From NCBI RefSeq assembly GCF_030433645.1, contig NZ_JAROCG010000001.1:2232001-2296000 (forward strand): DNA of 64,000 nucleotides, written 5' to 3'. Positions 28,136-37,671 of this stretch are shown one piece after another; the first letter of the stretch is position 1, and each line of letters opens with the position of its first letter. The notes under the pieces were generated by a model, which saw nothing but the letters and a program-made list of their open reading frames with translations, searched no databases and was not told the origin of the DNA. The position numbers and the translations under genes were made by a program. Source of the stretch: Arthrobacter burdickii (GTDB lineage: Bacteria; Actinomycetota; Actinomycetes; Actinomycetales; Micrococcaceae).

Positions 28136-28152
28136 TTGGGAAAGGCAACAGC

Positions 28153-29013
28153 ATGTCCAAGAAGAGCAATTTCGCGCGCCACCGGGCAGTCCCCACGCGC
28201 ATCAACCCCCTCGTCACCGCATCCCGCGCGGTCAGCGCCACCGCTTCGGTGGCCGGCAAGCCCGCCGCCGTCGTTGTTGCCGCTTCCGGCATCATGCTCG
28301 GTGCAGCGCTTCCGGCAAGCGCCGCCGGCGAGATCAGCGTCGAGTCCATCAGCACCCAGCCGGCAGCGGCGACCACCGTTGCGGCAGGTACCTACACTGT
28401 CCAGGCCGGTGACACCCTCGGGAGCATCGCAGCAGCCCACGGTGTGAGCCTCGAGGCCGTCTTCACGGCCAACGGCCTCGGGTACAGCTCGATCATCTAC
28501 CCCGGCCAGTCGATCTCCCTCGGCGGTTCCGCTGCACCCCAGCAGTACTCCACCCAGTCTGCAGCCATCGTCGCCGCTCCCGTAGCTGCACCCGTCGCTG
28601 CACCCGTAGCGGCTCCCGTAGCTGCTCCGGCAGGCAACTCGACGGGCCTCAGCACGCAGGCTGCGGCGTTCTCGCCGGTAGCGACCAGCGGCATCACCGC
28701 GACCGCGATGCAGGGCCTCGGCTCGGCATACGTCTACGGCGGCACCTCCTTCGGCGCCTGGGACTGCTCCGGCTTCGTGCAGTGGGTCTACGCACAGAAC
28801 GGCATCAGTCTGCCGCGCACCACCTGGTCGCAGTTCGCAGCCCTGACGCCCACCAGCAACCCCCAGCCGGGCGACCTGGTGAGCCAGAACGGCGGCAGTC
28901 ACGTCGGTATCTACCTCGGCAACGGCCAGATGATCAGCGCGCTGAACCCCTCGCAGGGAACGCTCGTGCACTCGGTCAACGCCATGTCGGTGGACGGCTA
29001 CTACACGCGATAA
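28153..29013 (+). CDS. LysM and NlpC/P60 domain peptidoglycan hydrolase
   Basis: A 286-residue secreted wall hydrolase. The signal region is long (AVVVAASGIMLGAALPASAA). One LysM follows (YTVQAGDTLGSIAAAHGVSL and YPGQSISLGG), then an Ala-Pro-Val linker of repeated VAAP units. The NlpC/P60 domain begins near residue 180: catalytic Cys in WDCSGFVQWVYAQNG, His in SQNGGSHVGIYLG. It cleaves peptide stems of peptidoglycan. ATG at 28153 has GGGAAAGG upstream and is preceded directly by the c-di-AMP riboswitch, so expression should respond to envelope or turgor signalling. Confidence 0.92.
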   Translation: MSKKSNFARHRAVPTRINPLVTASRAVSATASVAGKPAAVVVAASGIMLGAALPASAAGEISVESISTQPAAATTVAAGTYTVQAGDTLGSIAAAHGVSLEAVFTANGLGYSSIIYPGQSISLGGSAAPQQYSTQSAAIVAAPVAAPVAAPVAAPVAAPAGNSTGLSTQAAAFSPVATSGITATAMQGLGSAYVYGGTSFGAWDCSGFVQWVYAQNGISLPRTTWSQFAALTPTSNPQPGDLVSQNGGSHVGIYLGNGQMISALNPSQGTLVHSVNAMSVDGYYTR

Positions 29014-29050
29014 CCCTGCACCGGCCCTGCGCCGGTACCAGGACGATACG

Positions 29051-29087
29051 AAGGAAGGGCGGGATGCACAGCATCCCGCCCTTCCTT
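29051..29087. terminator. Strong bidirectional terminator hairpin
   Basis: Perfect 17-bp arms (29051-29067 AAGGAAGGGCGGGATGC and its complement at 29071-29087) with a 3-nt ACA loop between the convergent NlpC/P60 and oleD genes. Confidence 0.8.
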
Positions 29088-29090
29088 GTC

Positions 29091-29117
29091 GGTCCGGTCG
29101 GTCCGGTCGGTCCGGTC
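29091..29117. repeat. Three tandem GGTCCGGTC units
   Basis: Exact 9-bp repeats at 29091-29099, 29100-29108 and 29109-29117, between the terminator hairpin and the oleD stop. A non-coding microsatellite. Confidence 0.85.
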
Positions 29118-29142
29118 GGTTCTGCCGGTTCCTGGTGCCGGG

Positions 29143-30111
29143 TCAGCCGCGGTAGTGCGCAGCGAGCCGCTCGAGGCCTTCCTCGATGCTGACGGACGGC
29201 TGCCAGTCCAGCACCGCCCGCGTGTGCCGCTGGTCGAACCAGTGCGCCGTGGAGAGCTGTTCGGCCAGGAAACGGGTCATGGGGGGCTCCTCCGCACGTC
29301 CGAGTGCCAGCCATGCCCGTTCGATCACCGCGCCGGCGCCCCGGGCCAGCGCCCCCGGCACCGACCAGGCGGGGGGCCGGACGCCGCCGGAGCGGCAGAT
29401 GCCGCCCAGCAGCTCCGCGATGGGGCGCGGCTCGCCGTTCGTGACCACGAATGCCTGCCCCTGCGCGGCCTGCATGCGATCGAGGCAGGCGACGATGGCC
29501 GATGCCGCGTTGTCCACGTAGGTGGTGTCGATGAGTGCGGTACCGCCGTCGAGCAGCGGCAGGCGACCATGCCGGGCCCGCTCGAGGACGCGTTCGACGA
29601 GCTGTGTGTCGCCCGGCCCCCACACGATGTGCGGCCGCACCGCCGCCACGCGGAACTCCGGCGTCGAGCGTGCGAGGGCGAGCAGCTCCGCCGTCGCCTT
29701 GGTCCGTGCATAGTGTCCGCGCGCGTACTCCGGGTCCGCGGGGCCGGCCGGAGCGCCTACCAGCGACGTGCCGTCGTGGGCGACGGACGGGGAGGAGACG
29801 TACACGACGTCGGTGGCGCGGGCCTCCTGCGCGGCGTCGAGCAGGAGCCGAGTCCCCTCCACGTTCGTGCGCTCGAACTCGGCCGGCGTCCCGGTGAAGG
29901 ACACCTTCGCGGCGAGATGGATCACGGCATCGCAGTCCCGCACCGCTGCCGTGACCGCCCCAGCGTCCCCGATGGAGCCGAGGAACTCCTCGACCCCGTC
30001 GATGCCGGACGGACGGCGCTGGAAGCACCGCACGTCGGAACCGCCGGCCAGGAGGTGTTCCGCGACGGCCCGGCCCAGCATGCCGCTGGCACCCGTCACG
30101 AGGACGGTCAC
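29143..30111 (-). CDS. oleD: NAD(P)-dependent 2-alkyl-3-ketoalkanoate reductase (OleD)
   Basis: A 322-residue extended SDR. It has the cofactor loop VTGASGMLGRAVAEHL, DVVYVSSPSVAH and the catalytic YARTKATAE (Tyr-x3-Lys). In the Ole pathway OleD reduces the 2-alkyl-3-keto acid made by OleA to the 3-hydroxy acid. The GTG at 30111 overlaps the oleBC stop by 4 nt, placing it last in the oleA-oleBC-oleD operon. Assignment rests on this context as much as on sequence. Confidence 0.87.
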   Translation of the reverse strand: MTVLVTGASGMLGRAVAEHLLAGGSDVRCFQRRPSGIDGVEEFLGSIGDAGAVTAAVRDCDAVIHLAAKVSFTGTPAEFERTNVEGTRLLLDAAQEARATDVVYVSSPSVAHDGTSLVGAPAGPADPEYARGHYARTKATAELLALARSTPEFRVAAVRPHIVWGPGDTQLVERVLERARHGRLPLLDGGTALIDTTYVDNAASAIVACLDRMQAAQGQAFVVTNGEPRPIAELLGGICRSGGVRPPAWSVPGALARGAGAVIERAWLALGRAEEPPMTRFLAEQLSTAHWFDQRHTRAVLDWQPSVSIEEGLERLAAHYRG

Positions 30112-32774
30112 AGGGATCCCGCCCGGTCCCCCGACAGGAAGCGGCCGCTCCACGCGGCGACGCGCGTGCGGTCGATCTTGGCATTGTGGCGGATGTCGAC
30201 CGGGAGTGCGGGCACCGCGAGAACGGCCGCGAGATCCACGCCGAGGTCCCGAGCCGCCGCCCGGGCAGCTGCCGCGAGCCGTGGGTCGGCCAGACGCGGG
30301 TGTCGTCCCGCCGTCTCCGCCTGGAGGACCGCCACGACGGCCTGGGTGCCCACGGGCCCGACGCCGACGACGGCGGCGAGGTGCACTCCGTCGAGTTCCT
30401 CCAGCGCCTGCTCGAGCCCGACCGGGGTCAGGACGCCTCCCGCCGCCGTCACGACATGGCCCAGACGGCCTTCGACCCACAGGCGTCCTTCGGCGTCGAA
30501 GTGGCCGACGTCGCCCGTGCGGTGCCACGGAGGCGTTCGCGACGACTCCTGCTGCGTCCTCCACAGGCGGAAGTAACGGTCCTTGACGTGCGGGGCATCG
30601 ACGAGGATCTCCCCGGTCACCCCGGGGGCGGTCGTCGGTTCTCCCGCCGCCGCGCCTGTGCCGTCGAGGGGGCTGACCGCGGCACGGGCACCGGAGACCG
30701 GGCGCCCGACGCAGACGCCGTTGCCGGCGCCCTCGAGCCCGGCGGCCGCCGCTGCGGCAGCGGTCCGGATCCCCGCCAGGTCGATGTCCGCGACGAGCAG
30801 CGACTCGGTCATGCCGTAGGGCGTGTGGAGCACGGCGGACGGTACGAGGTCCTGCACGGCGTCCAGGAGCGGGACGGGAACCGGGGCGCCGGCGGAGAGC
30901 AGGAGCGAGATCCTGCCCAGGGCCGCCCGCCCGAGTCCGGTGACGTCCGCCGAGGTCGTCAGGACGTTCCGCAGGGCTGCGGGGGACGCGAAGACGACGG
31001 TCGCGTCGACGGCCGCGGCGGCGTCGGCCAGTGCCTGGGCGGTCAGGGTCCCGGGAGTGGTCACGTCCATGTAGGGCGTGACGGACGTCGCACCGAGGGC
31101 AGGACCCAGCAGGGCGAAGGGGGCGAAGCCCGCGACGAGCGCGGCTCCCGGTCCCAGTCCGAGAGTGGTCTCCACGGCGTCGCGCATGGCGGAGAGCTGC
31201 CGGTGCGTGTACACCACGCCCTTGGCCGGCCCGGTGGAACCGGAGGTGAAGAGGATGGCGGCATCGGCGTCAGGTGCTGCTCCCGCCGGGTCTGCGGGAC
31301 CGGCGGCGCGGAGGTCGTTCAGTGAGGCCTCGACCCGCAGTGCCGCCCGCCGCACCGGCGACAGCGGAGCGACGCTGATGCGGCGCCCCGGCCAGCCGAA
31401 GGCGCGCGCAGCGAGGAGCGCCCGCTCGATGCCGATGACGAAGTCGGGCGCGGAACCCTTCACGGCCCGGCTGAGGCCGCGCGCCCCGAGCCCCGCGTCC
31501 GCCACGACGATCACCGCGCCGATCCGGAGGCACGCATAGATCAGGACGGTCAGGTCGACTCCGGGCGGGACGAGCAGGCTCACCCTGCTGCCCGCGCCGA
31601 AGCCGAGCGCGGTGAGGCCCCCGGCGACGGCGCGGATGTCGTCGTCCAGCTCGCGCCAGGACAGCGTGCGCGTCCCGGCGGCCGTCAGCTCGGCGACGGC
31701 GGTCGTGGTTCCTGCGGGACCGGCCGCCAGTTCCGGGATGCGGGCGCCGAGCGGCAGGTAGGCGGTGTCCTGCTGGACGGACCGCGGAGGATCCTGCTGG
31801 AGATCCTGCTGGATATCCAGTCCAGCATCGTCCCGCTCCGTCCCGGAACGGGATTCCCCGACGGAGCGGTTCCCGAGCCACTCCATGGCCGTCGAGGCCG
31901 TCGGGGCGTCCTCCTGCACGAGGTGGCCGGCCCGCTCGAAGCGGTGGATGTCCGCGTGCGGCATCCGGCGGGCGAGGTCCTCGAGGTAGGGGTCGGAGAA
32001 GATCGGATCGTGCGGGCCCCACATCAGAAGGACGGGCACGCCGAGGCTGCGGATCCCCTCGGCCGTCGTGGTGAGGGCGCCGTAGCTCGGGTGGGACGGG
32101 TCGGCGGGGATGTCGGAGACGAAGTTCGCGATGCCCTGGCGTGCGGCGGGCGTGCGGTAGGGATCCCGGAACGCGCGGCGTACGGCCCGGTCCAGGGCGG
32201 GCCGGGCGAGGGACAGGGTCACGTCCAGGAACGCCGTGCTGGTCCTGGTGCCGAGCCCGTGCACGCCCGGCGCGAGCGCGAGCCGCAGCGGAGCCGGGAT
32301 CGGACGGTCGGGATCCTGGTGGATGGCCGTGTTGGTCAGGATGACGGCGGCGAGGTCGTCCCGGTTGCGGTTCGCATAGCCGAGGCTGATGACGCCGCCC
32401 CAGTCGTGTCCCACCGTGACCACGGGCCCCGACAGGCCCACGGCGGCGACGAAGTCCTCGAGGTCGGTGATGCGGTGCTCGAGGCGGCGGAAGACGCCCG
32501 TCCGTTCCGAGTAGCCCATGTCGAGCTGGTCGACGGCGATCACGCGCCACCCGGCCTCCAGCCCGGCGGCGAGGTAGGTCCGCCACAGGTAGGACCACGT
32601 CGGGTTGCCGTGGACGCACAGGAGCGTCCCCCGCGCGCTGCCGGTGTCGTCCTGGCCCAGCCCGTTGTCGAGGTAGTGCCAGCGATGGCTGGTGCCCGGG
32701 GCGTCCGCGGCACTGGACGAGGGCACGTCGATGTACGTCGACCACGAGGGGTCAACGCCGGGGAGTGCTACCAC
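30108..32774 (-). CDS. oleBC: Fused beta-lactone decarboxylase (OleB) and beta-lactone synthetase (OleC)
   Basis: An 888-residue fusion. Residues about 30-320 are the OleB alpha/beta hydrolase related to haloalkane dehalogenases: LLCVHGNPTWSYLW, nucleophile Asp in VTVGHDWGGVISL, His in FERAGHLVQ. Residues about 350-885 are OleC of the acyl-CoA synthetase superfamily: FTSGSTGPAKGVVYTHRQ and HRTGDVGHFDAEGRLWVEG. OleC closes the 3-hydroxy acid to a beta-lactone and OleB removes CO2 to give a cis-alkene. Separate genes in many bacteria, fused in Micrococcus-type actinobacteria. GTG at 32774 overlaps oleA by 7 nt. Confidence 0.9.
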   Translation of the reverse strand: MVALPGVDPSWSTYIDVPSSSAADAPGTSHRWHYLDNGLGQDDTGSARGTLLCVHGNPTWSYLWRTYLAAGLEAGWRVIAVDQLDMGYSERTGVFRRLEHRITDLEDFVAAVGLSGPVVTVGHDWGGVISLGYANRNRDDLAAVILTNTAIHQDPDRPIPAPLRLALAPGVHGLGTRTSTAFLDVTLSLARPALDRAVRRAFRDPYRTPAARQGIANFVSDIPADPSHPSYGALTTTAEGIRSLGVPVLLMWGPHDPIFSDPYLEDLARRMPHADIHRFERAGHLVQEDAPTASTAMEWLGNRSVGESRSGTERDDAGLDIQQDLQQDPPRSVQQDTAYLPLGARIPELAAGPAGTTTAVAELTAAGTRTLSWRELDDDIRAVAGGLTALGFGAGSRVSLLVPPGVDLTVLIYACLRIGAVIVVADAGLGARGLSRAVKGSAPDFVIGIERALLAARAFGWPGRRISVAPLSPVRRAALRVEASLNDLRAAGPADPAGAAPDADAAILFTSGSTGPAKGVVYTHRQLSAMRDAVETTLGLGPGAALVAGFAPFALLGPALGATSVTPYMDVTTPGTLTAQALADAAAAVDATVVFASPAALRNVLTTSADVTGLGRAALGRISLLLSAGAPVPVPLLDAVQDLVPSAVLHTPYGMTESLLVADIDLAGIRTAAAAAAAGLEGAGNGVCVGRPVSGARAAVSPLDGTGAAAGEPTTAPGVTGEILVDAPHVKDRYFRLWRTQQESSRTPPWHRTGDVGHFDAEGRLWVEGRLGHVVTAAGGVLTPVGLEQALEELDGVHLAAVVGVGPVGTQAVVAVLQAETAGRHPRLADPRLAAAARAAARDLGVDLAAVLAVPALPVDIRHNAKIDRTRVAAWSGRFLSGDRAGSL

Positions 32775-33793
32775 GCAATCTCCATCATGGAGGTGTTCAG
32801 GCCCGATCCGACGCCCAGGCACAGCACGCGGTCTCCCGGCGAGAGCGACTGGGACTCCTGCGCGAGGGTCATCGGCAGCGATGCGGGCCCCACGTTGCCC
32901 CAGTGCGGGAAGGTGATGGGAACGCGCTCGCGCTCGAGGTCCACGGCCTTGATGATGGCGTTGGTGTAGGAGTTGGAGACCTGGTGGGTCACGTAGCGGT
33001 CCATCGCGTCCCAGGACCAGCCGTCGGCCTGCGCCTCGTGCCATGCGGTGACCACGAGTTCGAGCCCGCCGTCGAGCAAGCCCTTCGTGTCGGTGTACAT
33101 CCCGTCGATGCCGCCCACGCACAGTTCGTGGTGCTGCGTGCCGGCACGCGAGACGCCACCGAGGATGCGGTGCGACCCGGGGTGGGAGTCGGCGGGACCG
33201 AGCACGGCGGCGGCAGCCCCGGAACCGAGGGTGAGGGTCGCGAATTCGCTGAGGAAGTCCTCACGGGTGGAGTCCTCGCGGTTCAGCCGCTTGAACGTCG
33301 CTTCCTGGGTCCGCTGGGCGTCCTCGCCGGCGACGATCAGGGCGTACCTGATCTGCCCGGAGTCGATCATGTTGGCGGCGAGCGTCATGCCGTTCACGAA
33401 GCCGAGGCACGCGTTGGCCAGGTCGAAGTTCATGGCGGACGAGGGGAGACCCAGGGAGTGGTGGATCTTCACGGCGACCGACGGTTCGAGGTTGCGGCGG
33501 GTCACCGAGGTGTTGATCAGCAGGCCGACGTCACCGGGTTCGATGCCGGCTTCCGCCATGGCCTTGGCTCCCGCCTCGATGGCGGCGTCGTCGAAGTCGG
33601 ACCCGGGCGACCACCAGCGGCGCTCCGTCACACCGGCCACGCGCTCGAGGAGCCGCTTCGAGAGCCGGAGCCTCTTCAGGCTGGGCGCCAGCCGTTCGTC
33701 GAACTCTGCGGAACTGACGACTACCGGCGCCTCCACACTCGTGACGGCGAGCAAAGCCGTGTTGTCATGTCGAAACGTCGCGTTACCGGTCAA
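32768..33793 (-). CDS. oleA: Thiolase-fold acyl-CoA head-to-head condensing enzyme (OleA)
   Basis: A 341-residue FabH-like enzyme joining two fatty acyl-CoAs into a 2-alkyl-3-keto acid, the first step of long-chain olefin synthesis. The catalytic Cys129 is in NFDLANACLGFVNG, with His in YVTHQVSNSY and Asn in HWGNVGPASLP. OleA rather than FabH is supported by the downstream oleBC and oleD. The TTG start at 33793 has CAGGAA upstream. A 15-bp tandem repeat lies about 80 bp upstream and may be regulatory. Confidence 0.9.
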   Translation of the reverse strand: MTGNATFRHDNTALLAVTSVEAPVVVSSAEFDERLAPSLKRLRLSKRLLERVAGVTERRWWSPGSDFDDAAIEAGAKAMAEAGIEPGDVGLLINTSVTRRNLEPSVAVKIHHSLGLPSSAMNFDLANACLGFVNGMTLAANMIDSGQIRYALIVAGEDAQRTQEATFKRLNREDSTREDFLSEFATLTLGSGAAAAVLGPADSHPGSHRILGGVSRAGTQHHELCVGGIDGMYTDTKGLLDGGLELVVTAWHEAQADGWSWDAMDRYVTHQVSNSYTNAIIKAVDLERERVPITFPHWGNVGPASLPMTLAQESQSLSPGDRVLCLGVGSGLNTSMMEIAW

Positions 33794-33870
33794 ATTTCCT
33801 GCCTCGTCAACTGGTCAGCGCCGGTAGGTGGCCATGGGGGATCCACGGATGGATCGGCCTGGACGCCTCT

Positions 33871-33900
33871 GGATACTGCTGAAACGGATACTGCTGAAAC
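33871..33900. promoter_or_regulatory. Two tandem copies of GGATACTGCTGAAAC upstream of oleA
   Basis: Exact 15-bp direct repeat in the 257-bp oleA/smc divergent spacer, about 78 bp before the oleA start. Otherwise the spacer shows a -10-like TAGATT at 34010-34015 for smc. The repeat could be an operator or a recent duplication. Confidence 0.5.
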
Positions 33901-34050
33901 TTTTGTAAGCCTACTTCTTAATGCACCGGCCGGTCACTCCCGATTCGCGGAGGTCACGGCCGTGTCCGCCCGCTACAGTCCCACACTCCGTACAGTCGGT
34001 GCGTTCCAGTAGATTAGGGAGGTCCCATTCCCCCTGGAGATCCTGACACT

Positions 34051-37000
34051 GTGCATCTGAAGAGTCTAACCATGCGGGGGTTCAAGTCTTTCGCCTCGGC
34101 GACGACCTTCGACTTCGAACCCGGCGTGACCGCCGTCGTCGGCCCCAACGGTTCCGGCAAGTCCAACGTCGTCGACGCACTCGCCTGGGTCATGGGGGAG
34201 CAGGGTGCCAAGACGCTGCGCGGCGGCAAGATGGAGGACGTCATCTTCGCCGGGACGTCCGGACGGGCTCCGCTCGGGCGGGCGCAGGTCTCCCTCACCA
34301 TCGACAACAGCGACGGCGCCCTGCCCATCGAATACACCGAGGTCACGATCTCGCGCACCCTCTTCCGCGCGGGCGGCTCGGAGTACGCGATCAACGGCAA
34401 GAACTGCAGGCTCCTCGACATCCAGGAACTCCTCTCCGACTCCGGGCTCGGACGCGAGATGCACGTCATCGTCGGGCAGGGACAGCTCGACAAGGTGCTC
34501 CATGCCACACCGGAGGAGCGGCGCGGCTTCATCGAGGAAGCCGCCGGGATCCTGAAGCACCGCCGCCGGCGCGAGAAGACGGTGCGGAAGCTCGACGCGA
34601 TGCAGGCGAACCTCGCACGCCTGTCCGACCTCACGGCCGAGCTCCGGCGGCAGCTGACCCCGCTCGGGAAGCAGGCCGAGGTAGCACGCCGTGCCCAGCA
34701 GGTGCAGTTCACCGTGCGGGACGCGCGGTCCCGCCTGCTCGCGGACGACCTGGTGACCCTGCGCTCAGGGTTCGAGCGGGACGTCGCCGCCGAGGCCGCG
34801 CTCCAGGCACGCCGGGAGGAGGTCGAGCAGGCACTCGGTGCCGCCCAGGAACGCCAGGCCGACCTCGAGCAGGCCGCCGCGGGGGCCGTCCCGGCCCTCA
34901 ACCGGGCGCGGGAGACCTGGTACGCGCTGTCCAGTGCCCGCGAGAAGCTCGCGGCCCTCGCCGCCCGTGCCGAGGATCGCGGGCACCTGCTGGGACAGGG
35001 CGGCCCCGAGCCGGACTCCGGACGCGATCCCGACCACCTCGACCGGCAGGCCGCACGTGTGCGGACCGAGGTCGCGGCCCTGCAGGAGGAGGTGGCCGCG
35101 CTCGGACACGCACTCGAAGCGACGCTGTCCGCACGTCGCGCCGCCGAGGACGCGTCGGCCGCCGAGGACGCGAGGCTCGCGCGCCTGCTGCGCGCAGCCG
35201 CCGACAGGCGCGAGGGCGAGGCCCGGCTGGCGGGAACCGTGGGAGCGGCCCGGTCCCGCGTCGAGTCGGCCGTCGCGGAACTCGGACGCCTCCGGGCGTC
35301 CATCGCCGCCGCCGAGGAACGGCGCGGTGCCGCCGAGCGGGACTTCACCGCGCTCGAGGGCCAGGTGGCCGGTCACGAGGAGGGCGAGGAGGGCCTCGAC
35401 GCCGAGTACGAGGAGGCCTCGGCTCTCCTCGAAACCATCACGGACGAACTGCAGGCGCTCGCCGGCGAGGAGCGCGCCGCCGAGCGGGAACGGAGCGCCC
35501 TCGCGGCCCGCCTGGAGGCGCAGCGTGAGGGGCTGCAGCAGCGCGACGGCTCGGGCGCCCTCCTGGCCGCCGGGCTCGACGGCGTGGCGCTGCCGCTTCC
35601 GCAGCTCCTCCAGGTCCTACCGGGCTTCGAGAAGGCGGTCGCCGCGGCGCTCGCGGGCTCCGCCGATGCGGTCACCGTGGAGAGCGTCGCCGCCGCCGTC
35701 GCGGCACTGGAGCTCCTGAAGCACGACGACGCCGGACAGGTGTCGCTCGTCGTCGCCCCCGGGGCCGGGTCGGACGGGCGTCCGGCGAAGGCGTCTCAGC
35801 GCGGAACCGGTCCCGTCGATCGGAGCGCCGTCGTTCCCGTGCTCTCGGTCGTGGAGGTCCCCTCCGCACTCCGTCCCGCCCTCGAGGACCTGCTGCGCGG
35901 CGCCGTCGTCGTCGAGGACCTGGACCACGCCCGCAGCGTGATCGAGGACGGTGCGGCACCGCTCGCCGTCACCCGCGACGGCGACGTCCTGTCCCGCCAC
36001 GCCGCCCGCGGCGGCACCCCCGGCGCGGCAGGCTACCTGGAGCTCCGCGCCGCCGCCGAGGAGACGGAGGAGCGGCTGGCCCAGGCCGTCGCCTCGACCG
36101 AGCGCCTGCGGTTCCGACTGTCGGGCGCGAGGACCCGCCAGCAGGCCGCGCAGCAGCGCGTGGACGCGGCGCTCGAGCGCCTGCACGAGTCCGACGCGCG
36201 CATGGCCGCCGTCGCCGAGAAGCTCGGACACCTCAACGCGAGCCTGCGCTCGGCATCCGGCGAGGCCGAACGGCTGGCCGCACTGATGCGGACCGCCGAG
36301 GCCAACCTCGCACAGGAGGAGACCCGGCTCCAGGAGGCGGCGCAGCGGTTGAAGGACCTGCAGGAGCAGCCCGTCGAGGCCGAGCCGTCCACCGAGCAGC
36401 GGACCACCCTGCACCGAGCCGCCGCCGACGCGCGGCAGGCCGAGCTCGAGGCGCGGCTGGCCCTGCGCAGCGGCGAGGAGCAGCTGTCAGCCCTCGGGAA
36501 CAGGGCGGCGTCGCTGGAGCGCGCGGCCCAGTCGGAACGCCGGGCGCGCGACCAGGCGGCGGAGAAGGCACGGATCCGGCAGGCCCAGGCCGTCAAGGCC
36601 GCGGCGGTCGCCCGGGCAGCCCGTGCTGCGGAGCGGCGGGCCGCGGAGTCTGTCGCGGTCGCGGCCGAGCAGCGCGATGCCGCCGAGCGGCTGCGCGAAC
36701 AGCAGGACACGGAGCTGCAGGCGGTCCGGAAGGCCACGGCGGATCTCGGCGCCGAGCTGGCACGCCTGACGAACTCCGTGCATCGTGACGAGCTCGCCCG
36801 CACCCAGCAGAGGCTTCGGATCGAGGCCCTGGAGAACCGATCCATCGAGGAGCTCGGGCTGACGCCCGACCACCTCGTGGACGAGTTCGGCCCGCACCTG
36901 CCCGTACCCGAGGACTCCGCGGACTCCGCGGCGGACAAGTGGGCGGCCCTGCGGGCACCGGTCGACGACGACGGCATCCCGGTGCCGCAGGGGATCCCGT

Positions 37001-37671
37001 TCGTGCGGGAGCAGCAGGAGAAGAGGCTGAAGCGCGCGGAACGGGATCTCGCGGCGCTCGGCAAGGTCAATCCCCTCGCCCTGGAGGAATTCGCGGCACT
37101 CGAGGAGCGGCACCAGTTCCTCAGTACGCAGCTGGCGGACCTCAAGGCCACCCGGAAGGACCTCCTCGACATCATCCGGGAAGTCGACGAGCGCGTCGAG
37201 CGCGTCTTCACGGCCGCCTACCGGGACACGGCCGAACAGTTCGAACGCGTGTTCGCCACGCTGTTCCCCGGTGGTGAGGGCAGGCTCGTACTCACCGATC
37301 CCTCCGACATGCTCGCCACGGGAATCGAGGTGGAGGCTCGACCCGCCGGCAAGAAGATCAAGCGGCTGTCCCTGCTCTCGGGCGGGGAACGCTCGCTGAC
37401 CGCCGTGGCGCTCCTGGTCGCCATCTTCAAGGCACGGCCCTCGCCCTTCTACGTCATGGACGAGGTCGAGGCCGCCCTCGACGACACGAACCTGGGCCGG
37501 CTCATCAGGATTTTCCGGGAGCTCCGCGAGTCGAGCCAGCTCATCATCATCACGCACCAGAAACGGACGATGGAGGTGGCCGACGCGCTCTACGGCGTCA
37601 CCATGCGCGGTGACGGGGTGTCCACGGTCATCAGTCAGCGCCTGGACGCCGAGGAGCAGCTCCTCGGCTAG
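34051..37671 (+). CDS. smc: Chromosome segregation protein SMC
   Basis: A 1206-residue chromosome condensation ATPase. It has Walker A VVGPNGSGKSNVVDALAWVM near residues 28-47, long coiled coils (about 165-505 and 670-1020), a hinge near 510-660, and a C-terminal head with LLSGGERSLTAVALLVAIF and Walker B PFYVMDEVEAALDD. Length is typical. GTG at 34051 is the start, with a -10-like TAGATT about 35 bp upstream. The stop codon is shared in a 4-nt overlap with the convergent MFS gene. ScpA/ScpB are not in the window. Confidence 0.95.
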   Translation: MHLKSLTMRGFKSFASATTFDFEPGVTAVVGPNGSGKSNVVDALAWVMGEQGAKTLRGGKMEDVIFAGTSGRAPLGRAQVSLTIDNSDGALPIEYTEVTISRTLFRAGGSEYAINGKNCRLLDIQELLSDSGLGREMHVIVGQGQLDKVLHATPEERRGFIEEAAGILKHRRRREKTVRKLDAMQANLARLSDLTAELRRQLTPLGKQAEVARRAQQVQFTVRDARSRLLADDLVTLRSGFERDVAAEAALQARREEVEQALGAAQERQADLEQAAAGAVPALNRARETWYALSSAREKLAALAARAEDRGHLLGQGGPEPDSGRDPDHLDRQAARVRTEVAALQEEVAALGHALEATLSARRAAEDASAAEDARLARLLRAAADRREGEARLAGTVGAARSRVESAVAELGRLRASIAAAEERRGAAERDFTALEGQVAGHEEGEEGLDAEYEEASALLETITDELQALAGEERAAERERSALAARLEAQREGLQQRDGSGALLAAGLDGVALPLPQLLQVLPGFEKAVAAALAGSADAVTVESVAAAVAALELLKHDDAGQVSLVVAPGAGSDGRPAKASQRGTGPVDRSAVVPVLSVVEVPSALRPALEDLLRGAVVVEDLDHARSVIEDGAAPLAVTRDGDVLSRHAARGGTPGAAGYLELRAAAEETEERLAQAVASTERLRFRLSGARTRQQAAQQRVDAALERLHESDARMAAVAEKLGHLNASLRSASGEAERLAALMRTAEANLAQEETRLQEAAQRLKDLQEQPVEAEPSTEQRTTLHRAAADARQAELEARLALRSGEEQLSALGNRAASLERAAQSERRARDQAAEKARIRQAQAVKAAAVARAARAAERRAAESVAVAAEQRDAAERLREQQDTELQAVRKATADLGAELARLTNSVHRDELARTQQRLRIEALENRSIEELGLTPDHLVDEFGPHLPVPEDSADSAADKWAALRAPVDDDGIPVPQGIPFVREQQEKRLKRAERDLAALGKVNPLALEEFAALEERHQFLSTQLADLKATRKDLLDIIREVDERVERVFTAAYRDTAEQFERVFATLFPGGEGRLVLTDPSDMLATGIEVEARPAGKKIKRLSLLSGGERSLTAVALLVAIFKARPSPFYVMDEVEAALDDTNLGRLIRIFRELRESSQLIIITHQKRTMEVADALYGVTMRGDGVSTVISQRLDAEEQLLG

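Noticed and set aside
28565..28640. VAAP-coding repeats in the NlpC/P60 gene as a mobile or regulatory repeat
   Set aside because: Ordinary low-complexity linker between LysM and catalytic domain; the codons vary, so it is protein-level repetition.
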